From: Bacteroidales bacterium UBA4179 | GTDB lineage: Bacteria > Bacteroidota > Bacteroidia > Bacteroidales > Dysgonomonadaceae | DNA length: 50,099 nucleotides | Assembly (NCBI GenBank): GCA_002381125.1 | Contig: DFUT01000034.1 | Location: 1-50,099 of the forward strand | Reading direction: 5' to 3' | Part shown: one piece after another, positions 6,977 through 15,622 of the stretch | How positions within the stretch are numbered: the first letter of the stretch is position 1 | Layout: each line of letters starts with the position of its first letter | Translations under genes and position numbers: made by a program | The notes under the pieces: model-generated | The model's database searches: none | What the model was told of the DNA's origin: nothing | What the model saw: the letters and a program-made list of their open reading frames with translations, nothing else

Positions 6977-9817
6977 TCAATTTCGGTCGAGGCGTCCTGT
7001 TCTTCCACGTCCACCCGCATTCATCGCCCTCATTCGGTACGAGAAACTCAGCAAGAAATAGCTTGTCAATGCGTTGGTTTCGGAATCGGACAGGTAGTTG
7101 GAGCCGACACTTCGAGTGATATTCAAGCGTTGCTGCAAAATATCGTTAAAGATCAGGCGCAATTGTCCTCGATTACCTTTCAGGAACGATTTACTGATTT
7201 GTGCATTCCACATTACTTCGTCTTTGTTGTATCCCGCCGAAAGTCCCCTATTTGCCGTCCAGCGGATATCGCTCGAAATAGAAAACGATTTGGGTAGTGT
7301 AAGTTGGATGTTATACGAGAGGTTGTATCGGAAGGAACGTTGCGATTTCAGGTGTTCGAGCGAATAATCGGTATTGGAGTAGTTTACGGTTCCTCGAAAT
7401 TGTCCATAAAACCAGTCGTTATTGTAGCTCAGGCTTAAGGATTCCGACAGCGTGGAGGTTTTGGAAATATTTTTTTGGCTTTCTTTGCTCACGCGTGTGT
7501 AACCAATTTGGTTTCGGTATCCGATATTGGTGTGGGTGGTAAATTTCAACTTCATTTTTTTATCCAAGGCTCCGGCATAAAGCAGTGTTCCATTGGTATT
7601 CCACGATCCGCTGACATTTATGGGCATGGTATGTTGGATGCCGTCTTCGTAGGAAGTGAAATTCACAATGTCGTTTTGGATGTAATTGTAATTGCATGAG
7701 GCGGTTATCGAACGTTGTTTTTCTCTGTGGTTGTAATTGTATTCCAGCGAACCGTTGTGTGTGAACGATGCAAGCAAATCGGGATTGCCCGTTCGAATGT
7801 TTAGCGGGTTTGTAATATTGGGTGTGGGATCTAATTGACTAATCGAAGGTTGCCGGGTTCTTCCATTGTATCGGAGTCGGATATTTTTTCGAATGTTTTT
7901 GTCCCCCAAGCGATAGTTGAAATCAAGTTGTGGTGCATAATTTACTGCTTTTACCGGTTGCGGGTCGTATAATACAGAATCTATTCCGTCTTGGAACCAG
8001 TCGGCAATAAAACTTTTGCTGTTGATATACAGCGGGACGATATTGATGCCAAGATTATACGCGTATTTTGGAAGTTGTGCGCGAAAGTTTACCCGAATGT
8101 TCTGCGTTGTAGTTAGATTTTCGGAGCTTTTGCTGTATTCCGGATTGAGATGAACATAATCGAGCAATGTGGAATCGTAGTCGAAAGTTTTTCTCAAGTT
8201 TTCTGTCGTGGTACATTGGATGTTGTAGGAAAAATCAAGGAAATAGTTTTTTGCAATGGGTTCCACATAGGTAAATCTGAAATTGGATGCATTGCGATTG
8301 GCGTCGGAATGCGACTGTTGGTTGAGTTGAGTTAGTCTGATTGTCGGAATATGGATGGCAGTTTCTGAAATATTGTCGTCGAAGCCGTTGTTGCGGCTGG
8401 TAGTGAAAGATCCGCCAACACTGACACGTCGACCCTTCTGTGAAAGTTTGCGGGAAATATCGAGTCTTATGCCGATATCGGTTCCGTCGGAATTTAATTC
8501 GTTATCCGAGAAGCTCTCATTCGCTGTTTCTCCGATTTCCGAGTCGATGTGTGTTTGTTGAGCAGAAGACCGGTGCGACACTGACCGATTGTACGAAAAC
8601 GAAGGTGAAAAGACAACCGTTGTAAGCGTATCCGGTTTATATTCCAATTTTGCTTCAATGGAAAAGTTGTTGTCGAAATTGTGGGACGATGAGTTGGAAA
8701 ACCGATAAGTCGTACTGTCGTTGTTAAAGAAGTTTATGCGATTGTCTTTTCTTGTTATGTCGTTGTCACCGTAATTATAAGATATATTTCCTACTGCTTT
8801 CAATTTATTGTTGATAATATTAGCCGTATTTATGCCGAATACGCTCGAACTGGTGATTCCCCCTCTGTCTCTGCCTCCTCGACTCATGCTTATAGCGTTT
8901 TGGCGATTGGTTGAGCCTCTTACATTGATGTTGTTGGCACCTGCGATCAGTGAAAGTTGGTTATCGTCCGAAAACTTGTTGGCATTTCCGTTCAATGAAT
9001 ACCTCATTTGGTCGAGCGACGGTTGTCGCGTCATATTTCCTATTCCCCCATTCACATTCCCAATCCATCCTTTTTTCATTCCCTTCTTAATGGTAATGTT
9101 GATGATGGTTTCGGGATCGTCGTCTTCCACACCGGTCAGGATAGCCAAGTCCGATTGTTTTTCGATAACCTGAACTTTGTCTACCATATCGGCATTGAGG
9201 TTTTGGGTTGCCATTTTGGGGTCGTTCCCGAAAAATTCCTTTCCATCCACAAAAACTCTCCGAACGGTTTTGCCTGTTGCCGTGGTGATTTTCCCTTCAA
9301 TATCGACTTCGATTCCCGGAAGTCTTTTCAGTAAATCTTCCACCAGAGCTCCTTCGGGTACTTTAAATGCTGCGGCGTTGTATTCAACGGTATCTTCCCG
9401 CACCTGCATTTCCGGAACTTGGGCAACAACGGTAATTTCGTCGAGTTCTACTTCCGAGGGAGAAAGCGCAACGGTGCCGAGATTGATTTTTTTGGCAGAT
9501 GTTGGCAACAATTCGATCACTTTTTCAGCAGAATTGTACCCGATATAACTGAATCGCAGTTTATATTTGCCTTGCGAAATATTTTTCAATTCGAATTGTC
9601 CGTTTCGATTGGTGTAAGTGCCGGCAATAAGTGAATCGGTCCGATGGTTTATCAGCGAAATTGTTACCCATTCCATTTTGGTTTGATCGACCGAATCCAC
9701 CACCTTTCCCGAAACCGTATATTTCTCGATTTCGGTGTCCGTTGCCTTTTGGGCTTTCAGAGAAGGTAACGGCAACCAAAGTAAAAGCAGTATCGAAAAT
9801 TTAAAATAGGGACGCAT
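6977..9817 (-). CDS. Outer-membrane beta-barrel protein, TonB-receptor-like with carboxypeptidase-regulatory-like domain
   Basis: A 946-residue outer-membrane protein. A signal peptide of about 22 residues ends at SLKAQ. It is followed by a carboxypeptidase-regulatory-like domain at about 35-115 (SGKVVDSVDQTKMEWVTISLI, GKYKLRFSYIGYNSAEKVIEL), a plug-like domain at about 120-230 (VPEGALVEDLLKRLPGIEVD, RRVFVDGKEFFGNDPK) and a large barrel rich in Asn, Ser and aromatic residues. This is the OMP_b-brl_3 type of TonB-dependent receptor relative. It has no SusD partner, so it is not a classic glycan importer. The substrate is unknown. The last residues (GGRGRTGRLDRN) form a basic Gly-rich tail after the barrel. 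The 3' untranslated region of about 150 nt ends at the hairpin at 6826-6794. Confidence 0.88.
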   Translation of the reverse strand: MRPYFKFSILLLLWLPLPSLKAQKATDTEIEKYTVSGKVVDSVDQTKMEWVTISLINHRTDSLIAGTYTNRNGQFELKNISQGKYKLRFSYIGYNSAEKVIELLPTSAKKINLGTVALSPSEVELDEITVVAQVPEMQVREDTVEYNAAAFKVPEGALVEDLLKRLPGIEVDIEGKITTATGKTVRRVFVDGKEFFGNDPKMATQNLNADMVDKVQVIEKQSDLAILTGVEDDDPETIINITIKKGMKKGWIGNVNGGIGNMTRQPSLDQMRYSLNGNANKFSDDNQLSLIAGANNINVRGSTNRQNAISMSRGGRDRGGITSSSVFGINTANIINNKLKAVGNISYNYGDNDITRKDNRINFFNNDSTTYRFSNSSSHNFDNNFSIEAKLEYKPDTLTTVVFSPSFSYNRSVSHRSSAQQTHIDSEIGETANESFSDNELNSDGTDIGIRLDISRKLSQKGRRVSVGGSFTTSRNNGFDDNISETAIHIPTIRLTQLNQQSHSDANRNASNFRFTYVEPIAKNYFLDFSYNIQCTTTENLRKTFDYDSTLLDYVHLNPEYSKSSENLTTTQNIRVNFRAQLPKYAYNLGINIVPLYINSKSFIADWFQDGIDSVLYDPQPVKAVNYAPQLDFNYRLGDKNIRKNIRLRYNGRTRQPSISQLDPTPNITNPLNIRTGNPDLLASFTHNGSLEYNYNHREKQRSITASCNYNYIQNDIVNFTSYEDGIQHTMPINVSGSWNTNGTLLYAGALDKKMKLKFTTHTNIGYRNQIGYTRVSKESQKNISKTSTLSESLSLSYNNDWFYGQFRGTVNYSNTDYSLEHLKSQRSFRYNLSYNIQLTLPKSFSISSDIRWTANRGLSAGYNKDEVMWNAQISKSFLKGNRGQLRLIFNDILQQRLNITRSVGSNYLSDSETNALTSYFLLSFSYRMRAMNAGGRGRTGRLDRN

Positions 9818-9917
9818 CCATTTGCATTTACTTTCTTTGAGTGTTATTTTAAAGAAAAGTTTAATTTTCGCATTTCGATTTTTGAAAGCTACTTATAATA
9901 GGTTTCATCGTGCAGGC

Positions 9918-11141
9918 TCACCTGTAAAAAGTGGGGTAGTTATGAAAACGGTATCCAAACCCCAGCATCAAGTAATTTGGGTCCTTGAAATTCTGCAAAT
10001 TGTAGCCGATGTGGACGAATGTATTTCGGGAAGTTTCTATTTTGAGTGCCAATATCTGATAGAGCCCTTTCAGGTCGCCTCCGCCATGCATTACGTTGGC
10101 TCCCAATCCTATATTTACCGAAAAATAGGGCATTACGTATTCTGCCCGTGCAGAAAGTCCCAACGCCAATTGGTTTTTAAGCGGCGGTTTATAGAAAGTA
10201 TAGCCGGGATCGCCTCCTCCAATGGGAATAATATAATCTTCCGTATAGATATTGGCGCTGCTGTCGTAAACGCCGTCTACCGAGATGCCGGTGCGCAGGC
10301 GGTATCCGATGTTGTAGAACGAGGTGAAATTGAATCCCATTACTTCATATGTTTTTGGCGAAGCGAGGGCATTGTCGTTAAAGATTACTCCTTTGCGGCG
10401 CCACGAACCGAATGCAATCAGGTCGTAACTGAAGTGGCGTTGAAAATTGGGGATGGGTATCGGCTGTGTTTTTTTCGAATGAAACGTTTCATCCCTGTTG
10501 AAATTGTATACCAATGCCATTTTCAGCCCTGCCGTATTCAGTCCTGCATTGGGGAAATGCGTATTGCCGTTCGAAAAATGGGTAAGCGTAATGCCCGATG
10601 TGAGATCGATTCGAGATGACAGCTCCCAATTCAGGTATAAATTCGTGTTGAGGTAAGCATTGATTTTTGAACCGATGATAACGTTATTCGGATTGATATC
10701 GGGGTCGTAGGGATGCCATCCGGACGACAATCCGAAATTCCATTCGTAATTGAGCGCCAATCGGGGATCGAATCGAGCAAGGCTCCCTCCCTGCAACACA
10801 TACAATGCAACGGGATTTCCAATTTCTTGCCGGTTCCCGAAATTGTAGTATGCCAGCCCTATTCCCTGATACGGTCCTCCATAAATACGGTCGACATATG
10901 ACGAGGGGGAAAATTTAAAAGCATACCGCATATGTGCAGAAAGCCCTACTCTGAGCGCTTTCGATTGGTTGTTTTCTCCTTTCAGGAATCGATTTGTCGG
11001 GATGATATATGCCGGTCGCACTTCTGTCCCCAATCGATGAATGAAATGATTCGAAAGCGGAATGGAATCTTCATGATCACCGGCAACGGAAAGTTGTGAC
11101 ATGAATAATATTCCGCTTAAAAGTAGTAATTTTCTCCCCAT
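9918..11141 (-). CDS. Acyloxyacyl hydrolase / lipid A 3-O-deacylase (PagL-like)
   Basis: Outer-membrane barrel predicted to remove an ester-linked acyl chain from lipid A. From the ATG at 11141 (MGRKLLLLSGILFMSQLSVAG) it has a clear signal peptide and 407 residues. A longer frame from 11177 puts 12 charged residues before the signal and is less likely. The PagL active-site pattern is visible in LTHFSNGNTHFPNAGLN (His-x-Ser-Asn with a following Gly). The protein is about twice the size of Pseudomonas PagL, as in other Bacteroidetes members, with extra strands after the motif. Its likely promoter lies in the left arm of the 78-bp repeat at 11229, whose CAAAAGTA is TACTTTTG on this strand. Confidence 0.75.
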   Translation of the reverse strand: MGRKLLLLSGILFMSQLSVAGDHEDSIPLSNHFIHRLGTEVRPAYIIPTNRFLKGENNQSKALRVGLSAHMRYAFKFSPSSYVDRIYGGPYQGIGLAYYNFGNRQEIGNPVALYVLQGGSLARFDPRLALNYEWNFGLSSGWHPYDPDINPNNVIIGSKINAYLNTNLYLNWELSSRIDLTSGITLTHFSNGNTHFPNAGLNTAGLKMALVYNFNRDETFHSKKTQPIPIPNFQRHFSYDLIAFGSWRRKGVIFNDNALASPKTYEVMGFNFTSFYNIGYRLRTGISVDGVYDSSANIYTEDYIIPIGGGDPGYTFYKPPLKNQLALGLSARAEYVMPYFSVNIGLGANVMHGGGDLKGLYQILALKIETSRNTFVHIGYNLQNFKDPNYLMLGFGYRFHNYPTFYR

Positions 11142-11228
11142 ACGTTTTTTAATTTGCAAACCGTTGCGGACTGTCATTGTTTCTCCGTTACAGGCTATGA
11201 CAACTCAATTGCCGCATTTTCGATTGTC

Positions 11229-11306
11229 GCAAAAGTATAATTTATTTTCGATATGGATAGGAGAAAATTGGAAATACTCCAATTTTCATATACTTTTGAT
11301 ATTCGG
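11229..11306 (+). repeat. 78-bp promoter-bearing repeat, copy 1
   Basis: Matches 15360-15437 at 76 of 78 positions in the same orientation. It contains an outer inverted repeat, CAAAAGTATA (11230-11239) and TATACTTTTG (11289-11298), and an inner one, GAAAATTGGA (11263-11272) and TCCAATTTTC (11278-11287), both perfect. Copy 1 lies between the divergent PagL-like gene and the Tat-oxidoreductase module. Confidence 0.9.
11268..11298 (+). promoter_or_regulatory. Promoter with operator-like dyad, for the oxidoreductase module
   Basis: TTG (11268-11270), 20 nt, then TACTTTTG (11291-11298) is a full Bacteroides promoter. The perfect 10-bp inner dyad spans the -33 box and most of the spacer, a usual place for a repressor to bind. 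Initiation near 11305 would leave a leader of about 120 nt before the ATG at 11427. Confidence 0.6.
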
Positions 11307-11426
11307 GTAACGGCATAAATAAGATAGCTTCGATTTGATTTACCTTAATTTTTCCTAAAGGTTGCTTTTTTATAATCAATTAAATATAATAACCTGATGA
11401 TGTACAACTATTAAAACGGTTCTCGT

Positions 11427-12827
11427 ATGAAAAGAAGAGATTTTTTAACAACTACGGCAAAAGTTGCAGCAGGAGCCGCACTTTTTTCAAGTCCCCTTGG
11501 AGCTGCTATCCCCAACAAATCAAAAAAAAGGATAGCGTTGGTAGGAACAGGGATTCGCGGTACCGGTTTTTGGGGGAAACGTATTGTCGACAATTACAGT
11601 GATATTGTTGAATTTGTCGGGCTTTGCGATATAAATCCCGGCCGACTTGAATTTGCCAAAAGACAGATGAAGGTCAATTGCCCTGTTTTTACCGATTTCG
11701 ATAAAATGGTCATTCAAACTCGACCCGACATGGTGATTGTAACCACGGTTGATGCCACTCATGACGAGTACATTATCCGTGCTATGGAATTGGGCTCGGA
11801 TGTTCTTACGGAAAAACCCATGACCACAGACGAAGTAAAATGCCAAGCCATTCTGGATGCAGAAAAAAGAACGGGCAAGAAATGTATCGTAGGGTTCAAT
11901 TATCGGTACGGGACTCTTTTTACTGCCATTAAAGAACAGTTGGCCAAAAAGCCGATAGGGGATATTACCTCGGTTGATTTTCATTGGTATCTGAATGTTT
12001 ATCACGGTGCCGACTATTTTCGTCGTTGGCATGGCGAGCGTGATAAAAGTGGAACGTTGCTGGTCCACAAAGCCACTCACCATTTCGATCTATTAAATTG
12101 GTTTATCGATTCGGATCCTGTTGAAATTATGGCATACGGAGATTTGGAACATTACGGGCGGAATAATCCTTTCCGGGGTGTCAATTGTCGAAACTGTGCC
12201 TATACCGATAAATGCAACTATTATTGGGATATTGGCAAAGATCAGCTGGCGGTAGACTTGTATGTTAAGAACGAAAAATACGACGGGTACATTCGTGATA
12301 ACTGCCTGTGGCGCGAAGAAATCGATATATACGACAAAATGTCGGTTCAGATCAAATATGCCAACAATGTAATTGTCAATTATTCACTTACCACGTATTC
12401 TCCGTATGAGGGATGGCGGATTGCCTTCAACGGGAAAGAAGGGCGGCTTGAATCATGGGAAGATATTCCTTGGCGAAGAGAAGAAAAAATAAATCAGGCT
12501 CGGCTCCATGCTACGGAAATGAATCAGGAAAATGGAGGAGATACGCGTTATGATGAAATTTTTTTGATGAAAAATTTCGATCGCGATTATCAAATGATAA
12601 AAGTCGAAGCATCAAAGGGGGGACATGGAGGCGGAGATCAACGGTTGCAGGACAAAATTTTTCGTGATCCCAATATGCCCGATCCTTACAAACACTCTGC
12701 CGGCACGCGCGACGGAGCGATGGCCTGCCTCATCGGTATTGCTGCACGCAAATCGATTGAGGAACATCGGCCGGTGAAAATCGAGGAGTTGACAACAATT
12801 CAACCGCATCCCACAAGAGGCGTTTGA
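11427..12827 (+). CDS. Tat-exported Gfo/Idh/MocA family oxidoreductase
   Basis: An NAD(P)-dependent sugar or glycoside dehydrogenase-like protein of 466 residues. It starts with a twin-arginine signal (MKRRDFLTTTAKVAAGAALF), so it is probably exported folded to the periplasm with its cofactor. The Rossmann motif is at about 36-50 (IALVGTGIRGTGFWG), and EKPMT near residue 130 is the family's conserved Glu-Lys-Pro. A histidine motif KATHHFDLLNWF follows. A Cys cluster in GVNCRNCAYTDKC may bind a metal. The substrate is not known; characterised relatives oxidise sugars at C3. It leads a three-gene set with a PmoA-like lipoprotein and a second Tat-type oxidoreductase. Confidence 0.88.
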   Translation: MKRRDFLTTTAKVAAGAALFSSPLGAAIPNKSKKRIALVGTGIRGTGFWGKRIVDNYSDIVEFVGLCDINPGRLEFAKRQMKVNCPVFTDFDKMVIQTRPDMVIVTTVDATHDEYIIRAMELGSDVLTEKPMTTDEVKCQAILDAEKRTGKKCIVGFNYRYGTLFTAIKEQLAKKPIGDITSVDFHWYLNVYHGADYFRRWHGERDKSGTLLVHKATHHFDLLNWFIDSDPVEIMAYGDLEHYGRNNPFRGVNCRNCAYTDKCNYYWDIGKDQLAVDLYVKNEKYDGYIRDNCLWREEIDIYDKMSVQIKYANNVIVNYSLTTYSPYEGWRIAFNGKEGRLESWEDIPWRREEKINQARLHATEMNQENGGDTRYDEIFLMKNFDRDYQMIKVEASKGGHGGGDQRLQDKIFRDPNMPDPYKHSAGTRDGAMACLIGIAARKSIEEHRPVKIEELTTIQPHPTRGV

Positions 12828-12952
12828 TTGTTTTTTATTGTCAAAAAGCGTTTTCTAACGCACTTTGGCAGATTGTCCCGATAAATTCCGACGGAATGCA
12901 AGCAAACGCCGGAAGAAACAAACACAAAAGAACAGGCTAAGATAAGGTGTAC

Positions 12953-13981
12953 ATGAAAAAGATTATAAATACCTTAATTGTTTTAATTGTGGGAGTAGGA
13001 GTAGGGTGTTCTTCGTCTACTCCGAAGATCGATTTCAAATATAATGGAGAGGGCAAACAAATCGATGTTTATGTTGGAACGGAATATTTTACCTCCCTTA
13101 TCTACTCCGATACGATAGGAAAACCGGTGCTGTATCCTATCGTAACTGCATCGGGAAAAGAGATCACGCGGGGTTATCCTCTTCATCCCCGACCTTTCGA
13201 GCGGACAGATCATCCCCATCATGTGGGTTTGTGGTTCAGCTTCGGTGATGTAAACGGATTGGATTTTTGGAACAGTTCCTTTGCAATCGAACCTGAAGAT
13301 AAACCCCGTTATGGATCGATAAAGTTTAGGGAAATTGTGGAGGCCGATTCCAAGACGGGGAAATTGACAACAAAATCTGATTGGGTCGATTTCAATAACG
13401 CTATTTTGTTGAGCGAAAAAACGACCTATTTTTTCGCTGAGAACGACAGTATCCGCACCATCGAAAGGATTACTGAACTAACGGCCCAACAGCAGGTCAC
13501 CTTCACGGAGAACAAAGAAGGGCTGATAGGGATGCGCATGGATAGGGTCTTTGAAGAGCCTTCGGATAAGTCGAAAAAAATTCTTGCAGCCCAAGAGAAC
13601 GTCACGGAGGTCCCGGTTTTGAATAATGAGGAAGTTGACGGGGTTTATCGAAATGCCGAAGGATTGATCGGAGAGAAGGGGGTATGGGGGAAACGCAGTC
13701 GCTGGGTCGCCTTACGTGCAGAGAAAGAAGGGGAAGTTATTACGGTTGTCATATTGGACCATCCGGGAAATTCCAATTATCCCGGTTGGTCTCATGCGCG
13801 CGGTTATGGTCTTTTTGCCCACAACAATCTAGCGGGAAGGGCGGTGGATAAGGATGCTCATCCGGTAAAGCTGGAGTTGCAACCGGGTGAAAAAGTCGTA
13901 TTCAAACACAAAGTGGTTATCGGTGGAGATCTTGCCGATGAAAAAATAAATGCATTTTCGGCAGATTTTGCGGAGGGGTAA
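12953..13981 (+). CDS. PmoA-like (DUF6807) lipoprotein
   Basis: A 342-residue lipoprotein. The ATG at 12953 gives MKKIINTLIV and a lipobox ending GVGVGC at C19, so it is probably periplasmic or surface-anchored. A GTG six bases upstream is in frame but unlikely. The core holds the family signature around HPHHVGLWFSFGDVNGLDFW and the GWSHARGYGLFAHNN segment. The family was named after a claimed link to methane monooxygenase, but this is not a PmoA subunit. In Bacteroidetes it usually sits beside Gfo/Idh/MocA dehydrogenases in sugar-use clusters, as here. The activity is unknown. Confidence 0.8.
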   Translation: MKKIINTLIVLIVGVGVGCSSSTPKIDFKYNGEGKQIDVYVGTEYFTSLIYSDTIGKPVLYPIVTASGKEITRGYPLHPRPFERTDHPHHVGLWFSFGDVNGLDFWNSSFAIEPEDKPRYGSIKFREIVEADSKTGKLTTKSDWVDFNNAILLSEKTTYFFAENDSIRTIERITELTAQQQVTFTENKEGLIGMRMDRVFEEPSDKSKKILAAQENVTEVPVLNNEEVDGVYRNAEGLIGEKGVWGKRSRWVALRAEKEGEVITVVILDHPGNSNYPGWSHARGYGLFAHNNLAGRAVDKDAHPVKLELQPGEKVVFKHKVVIGGDLADEKINAFSADFAEG

Positions 13982-14027
13982 AAGAAGACTGATACATAAG
14001 ATGTTATTTGTAAATAAAAAGATGACT

Positions 14028-15371
14028 ATGAAAACAAGAAGAGATTTCATTAAAAAATCGGCATTGGGAGCAGCCGGCCTAGCGTTGGGGGGAAGGAATC
14101 TTTCGGCGAGAAGTTACCGAAATATTATGGGGTCCAACGACAGGATCCGTGTCGGGGTACTTGGTTTTTCCGACCGGTTTCGCAGTTCGCTAGGCAAAGC
14201 CTTCTTGAAATATGCGAAAGAGATGAATTTTGAACTTTACACCATTTGCGACATCTGGAACCGACGTCGCGACGAGGGTGTGGCATGGTACAAGGCTCAG
14301 ACGGGAGAGACGATAAAAACGGCCAGGAATACCGATGAACTTTGGGAACAGCGGCCCGATGCGGTCATTATCAGTACAGCCGATTTTCAGCATGCGCTTC
14401 ATCTTGCCGAAGTCGTGAGAGCGGGTTGTCATGCCTACTGCGAGAAACCGTTTGCCGAAACGATGGATGATGCGAACGAGGCCCTGAAAGCAGCCAAAGA
14501 AACCAATAAAGTTATTCAGATAGGTTCGCAACGGCGCAGTGGATCCAATTATCATGCAGCTCGCGAATATATCCGCTCGGGCAAGTTCGGCAAGATAGTA
14601 GCTGTGGAGATGACGTGGAACGTCAATCAGCCCGGCAGATGGAGAAGACCGCAATTGGTGGCCGAGATAAAGGAATCGGATACCGATTGGGAGCGCTATT
14701 TGATGAATCGTCCCTATGAACCTTGGGATCCGCGCAAATATCTTGAATATAGACTCTTCTGGCCTTATTCGTCGGGAATACCCGGTCAATGGATGTCGCA
14801 CCAGATCGATACGGTTCATTGGTTTTCCGGTCTTGAATATCCGCGTTCGGTAGTTGCAAACGGAGGAATCTACATGTGGAAGGATGGGCGGAGAAATTGC
14901 GATACGCTGACGGCGGTTTTCGATTACGGGCCTTTTGATAATCCCGACGAAGGTTTTCAGGTGATCTACTCTTCTCGTCAGACCAACTCGGCGGGAGGAA
15001 CAAAGGAGTGGTATTTCTCCAACGGAGGCAAACTCGATTTGGATACCAACAAAGTGACGTCCGAAGGCGGTTTGACTGAACGTCATGCTGCAGAGATGGG
15101 AATGAAGCCGTTTCTACTCGAAGAATACGATTTGCCGCAAATAAAAGTGGAATCGGGAGCCGATACCGGTTCCGACCCGCTCACCAATGCCCATATGCAC
15201 AACTGGATGGAATGCGTGAGAAACAATAATGTAAAGACCAATGCGCCCGTAGAAGCCGGATACAGCCATTCCATAGCCACCATCATGGTAACGGCTGCTC
15301 TGCATACCGGTCATCGTGCCACTTTCGACAAGGATAAGAGACAGGTTATTGCCGGCGCTGCAAAAGTATAA
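14028..15371 (+). CDS. Tat-exported Gfo/Idh/MocA family oxidoreductase (second copy type)
   Basis: A 447-residue oxidoreductase with a twin-arginine signal, MKTRRDFIKKSALGAAGLAL, from the ATG at 14028. An ATG two codons earlier is possible, and still longer in-frame starts have no signal-like sequence. The NAD-binding region is the N-terminal Rossmann fold (RVGVLGFSDRF), with the family Glu-Lys-Pro in YCEKPFAETMDDA and a PGQWMSHQIDTVHWF segment holding the probable catalytic His. It is a different subfamily from the first oxidoreductase of the module. The last codons and TAA (AKV then stop) are provided by the 78-bp repeat copy 2, so the natural C-terminus may have been slightly replaced. Confidence 0.88.
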   Translation: MKTRRDFIKKSALGAAGLALGGRNLSARSYRNIMGSNDRIRVGVLGFSDRFRSSLGKAFLKYAKEMNFELYTICDIWNRRRDEGVAWYKAQTGETIKTARNTDELWEQRPDAVIISTADFQHALHLAEVVRAGCHAYCEKPFAETMDDANEALKAAKETNKVIQIGSQRRSGSNYHAAREYIRSGKFGKIVAVEMTWNVNQPGRWRRPQLVAEIKESDTDWERYLMNRPYEPWDPRKYLEYRLFWPYSSGIPGQWMSHQIDTVHWFSGLEYPRSVVANGGIYMWKDGRRNCDTLTAVFDYGPFDNPDEGFQVIYSSRQTNSAGGTKEWYFSNGGKLDLDTNKVTSEGGLTERHAAEMGMKPFLLEEYDLPQIKVESGADTGSDPLTNAHMHNWMECVRNNNVKTNAPVEAGYSHSIATIMVTAALHTGHRATFDKDKRQVIAGAAKV

Positions 15372-15437
15372 TTTACTTTCGATATGGATAGGAGAAAATT
15401 GGAAATATTCCAATTTTCATATACTTTTGATATTCGG
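15360..15437 (+). repeat. 78-bp promoter-bearing repeat, copy 2
   Basis: A direct copy of 11229-11306, 4131 bp downstream, with two substitutions. All dyad arms are intact: outer 15361-15370 and 15420-15429, inner 15394-15403 and 15409-15418. It begins inside the last codons of the upstream oxidoreductase and supplies its stop codon. Confidence 0.9.
15399..15429 (+). promoter_or_regulatory. Promoter in repeat copy 2
   Basis: TTG (15399-15401), 20 nt, TACTTTTG (15422-15429): the same promoter as in copy 1, with the same operator-like dyad. The next intact gene on this strand is the ADP-ribosylglycohydrolase at 15623, about 190 bp away. Confidence 0.5.
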
Positions 15438-15611
15438 AACAACATTTGGAACGCCAAGTTGACTAAAGAGCAATTCACGTAAAAAATGATTGCCGACGGC
15501 AAAATCGTTTGTGGTTTATTGGAATTACCTTGGGGCAACCATAGGAGGAATAAACTTTTGTACCATTTATCATGTTATCATGTTGAAATACAAAGAAAAA
15601 GGAAACCGTAA
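15438..15611 (+). other. Possible decayed gene fragment
   Basis: Directly after repeat copy 2, one frame reads NNIWNAKLTKEQFT, a TAA, then K and MIADGKIVCGLLELPWG to a TAA at 15609. The peptide looks like coding sequence with one stop, not random intergenic DNA, but I cannot assign a family. The later part (basic, HRRNKLLYH) is less protein-like. Confidence 0.25.
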
Positions 15612-15622
15612 AAATTCAAATT

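Noticed and set aside
13950..14027. A 26-codon N-terminal extension of the second oxidoreductase
   Set aside because: It overlaps the upstream gene and would bury the Tat signal; the ATG at 14028 gives a standard RRDF signal at the N-terminus.
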